In this document: piece by piece, positions 1-4,735 of the stretch
Layout: each line of letters opens with the position of its first letter
Position numbering within the stretch: position 1 is the stretch's first letter
From: Candidatus Galligastranaerophilus intestinigallinarum
GTDB taxonomy: Bacteria > Cyanobacteriota > Vampirovibrionia > Gastranaerophilales > Gastranaerophilaceae
Assembly (NCBI GenBank): GCA_018715855.1
Contig: DVKW01000026.1
Coordinates: 1-5,461, forward strand
Direction: 5' to 3'
DNA: 5,461 nt
Position numbers and translations under genes: made by a program
Notes under the pieces: model-generated
Told to the model about the DNA's origin: nothing
What the model saw: the letters and a program-made list of their open reading frames with translations, nothing else
Database searches by the model: none

Positions 1-851
1 AAAAGGCCTATGATTTTTGATAAAATGTTTGCTTTAAATTCTTGCTTAATCATTTCAAAAAGCATGGAAGATGAACCTTCCACCGTTTTAAGCGCAACAT
101 TGCCGACAAAGCCGTCGCACACAATAACATCGCATGCGCCTTTGAATATTTCTTTGCCTTCAACGTTACCTATAAAATTCATGCCATCTTGGTTTTCTTC
201 AAGCATTTTATATGTTTTTTGAACAAGCTCGTTGCCTTTGCCTGCTTCTTCGCCTATGTTTAAAACTCCGACTTTCGGGTTTTCATATCCGTAAACGTTT
301 TTAACAAACGTTGTGCCCATAAGGGCAAATTGATAAAGCATTTCAGGTGTGCAAGAGCTGTTTGCACCTGCGTCTAAAAGCAAAAACGGCCTTTTAATTG
401 TAGGCAGGGTTAGAGCAATTGCGGGGCGTTCAATGCCGGGGAGTCTTCCTAAGCCAAATAAGCTTGATGCCATAGCCGCGCCCGTTGAACCTGCCGCAAC
501 AACCGCATCTGATGAACCTTTGGCAACAGCATCCACTGCAAGCACAATTGAAGATTTTCTTTTCTTTCTTATTGCTTGCCCAACGGCTTCGCCCATTTCA
601 ATAACTTCTTCGGCGTTTGTTATTTTAATATCCAAAGTAGAAAGATCAACCTTCAGCCTGTGGGTATAGTATCCGCCTCTGTTTGAATTAATGCCTTTTT
701 TAGAAATTCTTTCAAGCTCCGCTTTGATGGCATCTTCTTTACCGACAAGTTCTATTGGAACATTATAATCTATTGCTGCCCAAACTGCCCCATCAACTAT
801 TGCGGCCGGTGCGAAATCTCCACCCATAGCGTCTATTGCTATTCTCGTCAT
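1..851 (-). CDS. plsX: PlsX, phosphate acyltransferase (C-terminus cut by window edge)
   Basis: PlsX makes acyl-phosphate from acyl-ACP and inorganic phosphate. The acyl-phosphate is the acyl donor for PlsY, so this is the first step of phosphatidic acid synthesis, carried out by a peripheral membrane enzyme. The visible 283 codons are open from the ATG to the edge. Family motifs seen are RIAIDAMGGD at residues 3-12, AGSTGAAMA at 120-128, LGRLPGIERPA at 134-144, VLNIGEEAGKGNE at 196-208, FIGNVEGKEIFKG at 226-238 and DVIVCDGFVGNVALKT at 241-256. Full-length family members have about 330-350 residues, so roughly 50-65 are missing beyond position 1. The start is set by the near-terminal DAMGGD motif; a weak GGGGA lies 8 nt upstream. 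It follows rpmF by 41 bp on the same strand, the usual rpmF-plsX order, and is probably co-transcribed with it. The family assignment is very secure. Confidence 0.97.
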   Translation of the reverse strand, partial: MTRIAIDAMGGDFAPAAIVDGAVWAAIDYNVPIELVGKEDAIKAELERISKKGINSNRGGYYTHRLKVDLSTLDIKITNAEEVIEMGEAVGQAIRKKRKSSIVLAVDAVAKGSSDAVVAAGSTGAAMASSLFGLGRLPGIERPAIALTLPTIKRPFLLLDAGANSSCTPEMLYQFALMGTTFVKNVYGYENPKVGVLNIGEEAGKGNELVQKTYKMLEENQDGMNFIGNVEGKEIFKGACDVIVCDGFVGNVALKTVEGSSSMLFEMIKQEFKANILSKIIGL

Positions 852-892
852 ACTAAATTCCCCAATAAACTGTTGTTGATCTTTTTCTTTAA

Positions 893-1228
893 TTATTCTG
901 CTTTGTTTTCTTCAGCTTTAGCTTCTTCTGTTTCAGCTTCAACTTTTTCTTCAGCTTTAACTTCAACAGCTTCTGCTTCCGCTTTAGCTTTTTTTGTTGT
1001 TCTTTTTGCTTTTTTAGGTTCTTCTTTAACTTCTGTTTCATTTACATATTCAGGGTTTTTAATTGAAACAACTTTACACTTATATGAACCGCATTCGGGG
1101 CAAACAGTGTGAGTTAAAACAACTGCGCCGCATTTTGAACATTTTGTTGTAGCGGGAACTGTTGCTTTCCAATTAGCTCTTCTTTTAGCTTGTGCTGATT
1201 TACCCGTTCTTTTCTTTGGTACTGCCAT
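893..1228 (-). CDS. rpmF: Ribosomal protein bL32 with long charged C-terminal tail
   Basis: bL32 is a small zinc-ribbon protein of the large ribosomal subunit. The start MAVPKKRTGKSAQAKRRANW (residues 1-20) is the family signature, and four cysteines at residues 30, 33, 43 and 46 (CSKC and CPEC) form the zinc knuckle. Normal L32 proteins end at about 55-65 residues. This one has 111, with about 45-50 extra residues made almost entirely of Ala, Glu, Lys and Val with no aromatic residues, first basic (KKAKRTTKKAK) and then acidic-mixed. The reading frame is unbroken into the tail and ends in TAA. The start has a good ribosome binding site, AAAGGA, with 9 nt spacing, and a candidate promoter lies upstream at 1314-1342. 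plsX follows 41 bp downstream on the same strand, so a bicistronic transcript is likely. Identity of the core is secure; the role of the tail is unknown. Confidence 0.96.
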   Translation of the reverse strand: MAVPKKRTGKSAQAKRRANWKATVPATTKCSKCGAVVLTHTVCPECGSYKCKVVSIKNPEYVNETEVKEEPKKAKRTTKKAKAEAEAVEVKAEEKVEAETEEAKAEENKAE

Positions 1229-1313
1229 TTTTAGTTTTCCTTTATATTTTTTGTTTTGTATTTAATATTTAACCATGAAAAAATTCGCAAATGCAAATTT
1301 TGCCACATAAACA

Positions 1314-1342
1314 ATTCTCTAAAAAAAAGTGTTTAATGTCAA
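1314..1342 (-). promoter_or_regulatory. Candidate sigma-70-type promoter for rpmF-plsX
   Basis: On the minus strand a perfect TTGACA (1337-1342) is followed after 17 bp by GAGAAT (1314-1319), which matches four of six bases of the -10 consensus. The spacer contains a run of eight T. Transcription would start near 1307, giving a leader of about 78 nt before rpmF. The -35 box and spacing are good and the -10 box is mediocre. Confidence 0.5.
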
Positions 1343-1387
1343 CAATGTAAGCTTTTTTGGGTAAAAAATGTTAAGTTTTATGCATTT

Positions 1388-1729
1388 TTACCATTTTTTG
1401 AAAATGAAAAATACCGCAAAGATTATAAAAATGAAACCTACAAGATAATTCCACTTAAATTCTTCTTTTAAATAAAGAACCGAAAAAACGCTAAAAACTA
1501 TTAACGTTATAACTTCTTGCATTGTTTTTAATTGCGCTGCCGAAAAAAACTCATGGCCAATTCTGTTGGCAGGCACCTGAAAGCAATATTCCAAAAATGC
1601 AATGAGCCAGCTAACCAAAATTACAATCCAAAGGGCGGTATTTTTAAATTTTAAATGGCCATACCAAGCAAAGGTCATAAAAACGTTTGAAATTGTTAAA
1701 AAAATTATCGGAATAAATTGTCTTATCAT
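1388..1729 (-). CDS. DUF486 / DMT-superfamily small membrane protein
   Basis: This is a 113-residue integral membrane protein of the DUF486 (COG3169) type, related to half-size drug/metabolite transporters. Its substrate is unknown. Four hydrophobic helices are visible at about residues 4-21, 33-50, 70-88 and 93-110, as expected for the family. Signature segments are FAWYGHLKF (20-28), WLIAFLEYCFQVPANRIGH (41-59) and FSAAQLKTMQEVITL (62-76), followed by LYLKEEFKWNYLVGF near the last helix. Length is normal for the family and no frame damage is seen. The start is supported by AGGGTGA with 4 nt spacing. The gene begins 21 bp after the 3' end of tRNA-Arg on the same strand with no terminator between them, so it may be read from the tRNA promoter. 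No convincing terminator follows it. The family call is confident; the function is not known. Confidence 0.9.
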   Translation of the reverse strand: MIRQFIPIIFLTISNVFMTFAWYGHLKFKNTALWIVILVSWLIAFLEYCFQVPANRIGHEFFSAAQLKTMQEVITLIVFSVFSVLYLKEEFKWNYLVGFIFIIFAVFFIFKKW

Positions 1730-1750
1730 AACTTCACCCTTTTTAACATA

Positions 1751-1825
1751 CGTGCCTGATGCGATTCGAACGCACGATCTTTGGCTTCGGAGACCAACGC
1801 TTTATCCAAGCTAAGCTACAGGCAC
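1751..1825 (-). tRNA. tRNA-Arg (anticodon CCG)
   Basis: The minus strand folds into a complete 75-nt cloverleaf. The acceptor stem is GTGCCTG/CAGGCAC (7 bp) with discriminator G. The D stem is GCTT/AAGC with a GG-containing 10-nt loop, and the anticodon stem TTGGT/GCCAA has one terminal T-G pair. The anticodon loop is CTCCGAA, with CCG at 1788-1790, which reads the arginine codon CGG. The variable loop is AGATC, and the T arm is GTGCG/CGCAT with loop TTCGAAT. CCA is not encoded, so the 3' end must be added by a nucleotidyltransferase. The gene sits between the hpf terminator and the DUF486 gene. Confidence 0.96.
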
Positions 1826-1837
1826 AAAAACAAATTT

Positions 1838-1843
1838 ATTTTA
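1838..1843 (-). promoter_or_regulatory. Possible -10 box for tRNA-Arg
   Basis: The minus strand has TAAAAT ending 12 nt before the mature tRNA 5' end, five of six bases matching TATAAT. A terminator separates the tRNA from hpf upstream, so an independent promoter is expected in this 37-bp gap. No good -35 box is visible; the place where one should be is the T tract of the terminator. Confidence 0.35.
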
Positions 1844-1861
1844 GCATAAATTTTAACGAAT

Positions 1862-1893
1862 AAAAAAAGCCCTTAAAAAATAAGGGCTTTTTT
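1862..1893 (-). terminator. Intrinsic terminator after hpf
   Basis: A perfect 13-bp inverted repeat (1863-1875 with 1881-1893) has a GCCCTTA core, flanking A/T tracts and a 5-nt A-only loop on the plus strand. On the minus strand the stem is followed by a run of seven T, fitting rho-independent termination 20 bp after the hpf stop codon. The A/T symmetry means it could work in both directions, but no plus-strand gene ends here. Confidence 0.9.
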
Positions 1894-1912
1894 AAAAGTT
1901 TTATTTAATTGT

Positions 1913-2269
1913 TTATTCTTCAACCATTTCTTCTTTAGCTGAAGTTCTGATTGATTCCATATTGCTTTTTGCTTTCAAGTTTTTTTCTTTGTATTTTCTA
2001 ACTTGTCTTTCTAATTTGTCTGAAATAAGGTCAATGCTTGCATACATTGATTCTGCCTTTTCTTCAACCCTGATAAGGTCGCCAAAGACTTTGCAGTTTA
2101 CTTCCGCAACATGAGAATCTGCAACCGAAGGGTTTTTAATTACGGTTAAAATGATGTCGATTGCCTGAATTTGATCATAATGCGCTGCAACCTTGCCAAG
2201 CTTTTCTTTTGCATAAGCTTTAATTGCATCAGTAATTTCTACATTGCGGCCGTTAACATGAATGTGCAT
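1913..2269 (-). CDS. hpf: Ribosome hibernation promoting factor, short HPF/RaiA family
   Basis: This protein binds the decoding centre of the 30S subunit and keeps idle ribosomes inactive under stress or in stationary phase. The 118-residue sequence covers one S30AE fold: MHIHVNGRNVEITDAIKAYA at the start (beta strand then helix), a middle strand pair AEVNCKVFGDLIRVEEKAESMY (55-76), and the closing helix ASIDLISDKLERQVRKYKEK (77-96). An acidic tail ends in EEMVEE. Long-type HPF proteins have about 180-200 residues with a C-terminal dimerisation domain, which is absent here, so this is the short form. The start is supported by GGAG with 9 nt spacing. It has its own promoter at 2341-2369 and its own terminator, so it appears monocistronic. 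The family call is secure; HPF versus the RaiA/YfiA subtype cannot be decided by eye. Confidence 0.94.
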   Translation of the reverse strand: MHIHVNGRNVEITDAIKAYAKEKLGKVAAHYDQIQAIDIILTVIKNPSVADSHVAEVNCKVFGDLIRVEEKAESMYASIDLISDKLERQVRKYKEKNLKAKSNMESIRTSAKEEMVEE

Positions 2270-2340
2270 AAGAATTTTCTCCGTTTCTAAACTGAATGTA
2301 TAACTTCCTTCTTGAACGATATTTCAAACTTCATCTTTTA

Positions 2341-2369
2341 ATTATACACAATTTAATTTGCTTTTTAAA
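2341..2369 (-). promoter_or_regulatory. Sigma-70-type promoter of hpf
   Basis: On the minus strand TTTAAA (2364-2369, four of six bases of TTGACA) and a perfect TATAAT (2341-2346) are separated by 17 bp. The predicted start near 2334 gives a leader of about 65 nt before the hpf ATG. The -35 box lies just beyond the long inverted repeat at the end of dnaJ. Confidence 0.65.
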
Positions 2370-2373
2370 GGGT

Positions 2374-2405
2374 GAAATTGAAAAATATTAATTTTTTTCA
2401 ATTTC
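2374..2405. repeat. 12-bp inverted repeat across the dnaJ stop codon
   Basis: GAAATTGAAAAA (2374-2385) and its exact reverse complement TTTTTCAATTTC (2394-2405) flank an 8-nt AT-only loop that contains the dnaJ stop codon. In the dnaJ direction the stem is not followed by a T run, so it is not a standard intrinsic terminator. It ends 4 bp before the hpf -35 box, so it could be an operator or an mRNA 3'-end stabiliser. Its AT-rich composition makes chance pairing more likely. Confidence 0.5.
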
Positions 2406-3491
2406 AAGAAGTTTTTTATACAGTCTAATTTCTTCATCCGTTAAATTTTTAGAAATAACAATTTTAACTTTAACATTCAAGTTGCCAAAGCCGCCTTCTT
2501 TTTTTGGAAGTCCCAAACCTTTCATTCTAAGCATTAAGCCTGAACTTGATTTTGGGGGAATTGTTATATTGAAATTCCCATGGGGTGTTACAATTTCTTT
2601 TTTAAGCCCTAAAGCAGCCATAGCAGGGCTTATTTCTACTTCTTTGGTTAAATCTGCTCCATCTACCGAATAGTTTGAATCTTGAATTTTTATAACCAAA
2701 TAAAGATCGCCCTTGTTGCCGTAAGCATCTTGCCTGCCTTCGCCTTTAAGCCTTATTTTTTGGTTTTCTTTGCAGAATTTTGGAATATTAACCGTTAAAT
2801 GTTTTGAAATTTTTTCAATGCCGGAACCTGCACAGTGCGAACAAAAACCTTTCTTTTGGCCGCCACAATACGGGCATTTTCTAAAATCATTAACGGTTAT
2901 GCTTTTTGAACCTGCTAAGAAAATATCATTAACATTTAAAATAATATTTTGAGTTATATCAAGGTTTTCAGCCGGTTTTTGTTTTCTTTGGGCTTCTTGA
3001 TATTGGTTTGCACCTGAAAAACCGCCCATATTGCCGCTAAAGCCGTTGAAACCGCCAAAATGGCTTCCTGAAAAGCCGCCTTGAGCGCCGTTAAAGCCGC
3101 CTGTTGAATAGGTTCTTTGATAGCCTGCATTTGCGCCTTTAGACATCAAATCGCCGAAAATTGCAGAAAAGAAATCTGAAAAGCCGCCCATATTGCCGTT
3201 TGAAGCGCCGCTTGAAAATTGCGAGAAATCAAAATCGCCAAAATTCGGCGGTGGTGTAAAATCTGCCCCTCCTTGCCAAGCAGAACCAAGGCTGTCATAT
3301 CTTTGGCGTTTTTCTTTGTCGCCTAAAACTTCATAGGCTTCATTGATATCTTTAAATTTTTCTTCTGCCCCTTTTTCTTTGTTGACATCGGGGTGATATT
3401 TGCGTGCGAGCTTACGATAAGCCGATTTTATTTCAGCTTCCGTAGCGTCTTTTTTTACACCCAAAATTTCATAATAATCTTTGTATTTCAT
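2388..3491 (-). CDS. dnaJ: DnaJ-family (Hsp40) co-chaperone with half zinc finger
   Basis: J-domain co-chaperones stimulate the DnaK ATPase and deliver unfolded clients. Domains in order over 367 residues: J domain at 3-68 with the catalytic HPD at 33-35 and YEILGV, AYRKLARKYHPDVN and EAYEVLGD motifs; a long Gly/Phe/Asn-rich linker at about 69-165; substrate-binding domain I from about 176; a short zinc region CPYCGG...CSHCAGSG (Cys 206, 209, 217, 220); then KISKHLTVNIPKFCKENQKIRLKGEG, GDLYLVIKI and AMAALG, ending in the second beta domain and a C-terminal helix. Classical DnaJ has four CxxCxGxG boxes; only two remain here. The start is fixed by MKYKDYYEILGV. No Shine-Dalgarno sequence is visible, and a TATAAA box lies 4 nt before the ATG. 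It may be the main DnaJ or a CbpA-like paralogue; the genome's other J proteins are not visible. Confidence 0.92.
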   Translation of the reverse strand: MKYKDYYEILGVKKDATEAEIKSAYRKLARKYHPDVNKEKGAEEKFKDINEAYEVLGDKEKRQRYDSLGSAWQGGADFTPPPNFGDFDFSQFSSGASNGNMGGFSDFFSAIFGDLMSKGANAGYQRTYSTGGFNGAQGGFSGSHFGGFNGFSGNMGGFSGANQYQEAQRKQKPAENLDITQNIILNVNDIFLAGSKSITVNDFRKCPYCGGQKKGFCSHCAGSGIEKISKHLTVNIPKFCKENQKIRLKGEGRQDAYGNKGDLYLVIKIQDSNYSVDGADLTKEVEISPAMAALGLKKEIVTPHGNFNITIPPKSSSGLMLRMKGLGLPKKEGGFGNLNVKVKIVISKNLTDEEIRLYKKLLEIEKN

Positions 3492-3495
3492 AATA

Positions 3496-3523
3496 TTTAT
3501 ATATTAACTCATTTGTTTGATAA
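3496..3523 (-). promoter_or_regulatory. Possible promoter giving a nearly leaderless dnaJ mRNA
   Basis: On the minus strand TTATCA (3518-3523, four of six bases of TTGACA) is followed after 16 bp by TATAAA (3496-3501, five of six bases). Only 4 nt separate the -10 box from the dnaJ ATG, so transcription would begin at or next to the start codon. The surroundings are very AT-rich, so a chance match is possible. Confidence 0.4.
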
Positions 3524-3558
3524 ATCAGATAATTTTAATAAATAATTAATTATTAAGC

Positions 3559-3888
3559 TTATTTTGTAAGGTTAAAGCTTTCTAAAATTAAATTTTTAAG
3601 CATTTTTTTAGGGGCTTTGTTTACATCCACTTTGTTCCAATGCGATTTATTCATATGCCATGCAGGGGTTATATAGGGGTGGTTATCTCTTAAAATTTCA
3701 GCATCTATGGGGTTGCACTTCAGGTTAATATATAATGTATTTTCCTGAATAAAAATAAGAGCGTACCATTTTTTGTTAGATTTATGACGAATGACGGGAA
3801 TTAAACCATATTTTTTATCCGAAAAAGGAAAGGAAAGAAGAGAATCTTTATCTATAAGGCAAAAGTTTATCAGTTCTTCTTTATTCAT
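3559..3888 (-). CDS. MmcQ/YjbR family protein
   Basis: This is a 109-residue member of the MmcQ/YjbR family, small cytoplasmic proteins with a CyaY-like fold and no settled biochemical role; some members have been described as DNA-binding. Visible family features are an N-terminal FPFSDKKYGLIPVIRH segment (20-35), the KWYALIFIQENTLYINLKCNP strand pair (40-60), the helix IDAEILRDNHP (61-71), and the hallmark ITPAWHMNKSHWNKV (73-87). Length is typical. There is no ribosome binding site, but a strong promoter at 3895-3922 puts the transcript start on the A of the ATG, suggesting a leaderless message. It lies 67 bp upstream of dnaJ on the same strand with no clear terminator between, and is divergent from the glycine-zipper gene. 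The family call is confident; the function is unknown. Confidence 0.88.
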   Translation of the reverse strand: MNKEELINFCLIDKDSLLSFPFSDKKYGLIPVIRHKSNKKWYALIFIQENTLYINLKCNPIDAEILRDNHPYITPAWHMNKSHWNKVDVNKAPKKMLKNLILESFNLTK

Positions 3889-3894
3889 ATGCTA

Positions 3895-3922
3895 ATTATA
3901 TGCGCAAAAATACTTTTGTAAA
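3895..3922 (-). promoter_or_regulatory. Strong promoter of the MmcQ/YjbR gene, leaderless geometry
   Basis: On the minus strand TTTACA (3917-3922, five of six bases of TTGACA) and a perfect TATAAT (3895-3900) are 16 bp apart. Exactly 6 nt separate the -10 box from the ATG, so the expected +1 is the A of the start codon at 3888. No Shine-Dalgarno sequence lies in those 6 nt. Confidence 0.7.
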
Positions 3923-3935
3923 TAAATGTAACAAA

Positions 3936-3964
3936 AGAACAAATTTTTAAAATCAGAACAAATT
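3936..3964. repeat. 10-bp direct repeat in the divergent intergenic region
   Basis: AGAACAAATT occurs at 3936-3945 and again at 3955-3964, 19 bp apart start to start, close to two helical turns. A partial AGAAC copy lies at 3986-3990. The repeats sit in the 123-bp gap between the MmcQ/YjbR gene and the plus-strand glycine-zipper gene. They could bind a regulator or simply reflect AT-rich composition. Confidence 0.35.
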
Positions 3965-4011
3965 ATTTTTTTTAAATAGTATATAAGAACTATATATAAA
4001 GGATATAAAAA

Positions 4012-4461
4012 ATGGAAATTTCAAGCTCTATGATTGCAAACATTGCAATGAACTTTTTAGGCCAAGCTGCACAAAGCGGCGCTCTTGAAGATATTTTTGG
4101 CGGTGCAGAAAATAATCAAAACGTTCAAGAAGAAAACAACCAAGCAAAAAAAGATGCAGGATTATTTGAAAAAGAATATGAAGCAGAACAATTGTACGGC
4201 ACAGTTGGCCAAATTGCAGGATACGCAGCAGGCGGCGTTGCAGGCGGTGTAATAGGCAAATTGTTGGGCACTTTTGCAGGCGGCATTATTGAAGATGTTA
4301 AAGAAGAAGTTCTTGGCGAAGATTCACCTTATTTGCAATTTGAACAAAAAATCAACAATGTTCTTGGCGGCATTTTAAGCTTCATTACAGGCGATATGAG
4401 CGTTGAAGAAGAAGCCGGCGGTTCAATGTTCAGCAATGAATTTAAAACATTAATGGCATAG
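4012..4461 (+). CDS. Unrecognised glycine-zipper protein, 149 residues
   Basis: I do not recognise a family. The protein has an amphipathic, Met/Ala-rich N-terminus (1-24), a polar acidic Asn/Gln/Glu linker (25-60), then a hydrophobic segment at 63-93 with seven glycines exactly four residues apart (66, 70, 74, 78, 82, 86, 90), extra glycines at 63, 75, 79 and 91, and one charged residue (Lys83). An acidic region and a shorter hydrophobic stretch (NNVLGGILSFITG, 115-127) follow. There is no cysteine and no classical signal peptide. Glycine zippers commonly pack membrane helices or self-assemble, so a membrane-associated or pore-like assembly is plausible, but this is inference. The start has a good ribosome binding site, AAAGGA, 8 nt before the ATG; a TATAAG at 3982-3987 could be its -10 box, without a clear -35. 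It is the only plus-strand gene, single, and closed by its own terminator. Confidence 0.85.
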   Translation: MEISSSMIANIAMNFLGQAAQSGALEDIFGGAENNQNVQEENNQAKKDAGLFEKEYEAEQLYGTVGQIAGYAAGGVAGGVIGKLLGTFAGGIIEDVKEEVLGEDSPYLQFEQKINNVLGGILSFITGDMSVEEEAGGSMFSNEFKTLMA

Positions 4462-4481
4462 AGTTTAATAAAATAAAGTAT

Positions 4482-4512
4482 AAAGCAAGGGTTTTTTGCC
4501 CTTGCTTTTTTT
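4482..4512 (+). terminator. Intrinsic terminator of the glycine-zipper gene
   Basis: A perfect 10-bp stem, AAAGCAAGGG (4482-4491) with CCCTTGCTTT (4499-4508), encloses a 7-nt loop and is followed by an unbroken run of T to 4512. It begins 20 bp after the stop codon. Confidence 0.92.
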
Positions 4513-4518
4513 GTAGAT

Positions 4519-4547
4519 AAAAAAAGCCTTTCTTTTTAAAGAAAGGC
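4519..4547 (-). terminator. Intrinsic terminator for the pilin-like gene, facing the previous one
   Basis: GCCTTTCTTT (4526-4535) pairs with AAAGAAAGGC (4538-4547); the innermost pairs probably open into the loop. On the minus strand the stem is followed by seven T (4519-4525). It lies 188 bp beyond the stop codon of the minus-strand pilin-like gene, leaving a long 3' untranslated region. With the plus-strand terminator it separates two convergent transcripts. Confidence 0.82.
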
Positions 4548-4610
4548 AAAAATGAAAAGATAATTAAATTTTTTTTGAACCGCTAGTAAAATCCAAAAGA
4601 ATTAAACTTT

Positions 4611-4735
4611 TTCCCCGCCTGTCAAATCAAAGATTTGTTCATTCCTTCGTTCGCATTCGCTCACTTCGTCATAACGGCGGCTATCAACAGCTGCGCTCAA
4701 TGCGTTGAGCATTGAGCTTCGCTCTGGCTCACGCT
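4611..4735. repeat. GC-richer non-coding block with several inverted repeats
   Basis: This stretch is about half G+C, clearly above its surroundings, and contains no convincing gene. It holds CAAATC-AAA-GATTTG (4623-4637), GCTCAATG (4695-4702) pairing with CATTGAGC (4710-4717), and an alternative pairing GCTCAA-TGCG-TTGAGC (4695-4710) that would exclude it. A small GAGC-TTC-GCTC hairpin lies at 4714-4724. TTCG/TTCGC recurs at 4646, 4650, 4656, 4665 and 4718. It lies entirely within the 3' untranslated region of the pilin-like gene. It resembles a REP-like dispersed element, which cannot be shown from one copy. Confidence 0.55.

Noticed and set aside
349..669. Plus-strand open frame of 106 codons
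   Set aside because: It lies wholly antisense to the well-conserved plsX and has no ribosome binding site or family resemblance.
873..1112. Plus-strand open frame rich in Ser/Ala/Phe
   Set aside because: It is the antisense shadow of the Ala/Glu/Lys tail of rpmF; the repetitive composition keeps the opposite frame open.
1364..1389. AAAAATG/CATTTTT inverted repeat at the DUF486 stop codon as a terminator
   Set aside because: The stem is short and almost only A-T with a 12-nt loop and no proper T run; too weak to call.
1602..1814. Plus-strand open frame ending in AIRTHDLWLRRP
   Set aside because: It runs antisense through the DUF486 gene and the tRNA-Arg gene; this ending is the usual false peptide from reading a tRNA backwards.
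2482..2673. Plus-strand open frames opposite dnaJ, including 2770-2952
   Set aside because: Antisense to conserved DnaJ domains, without start signals or recognisable products.
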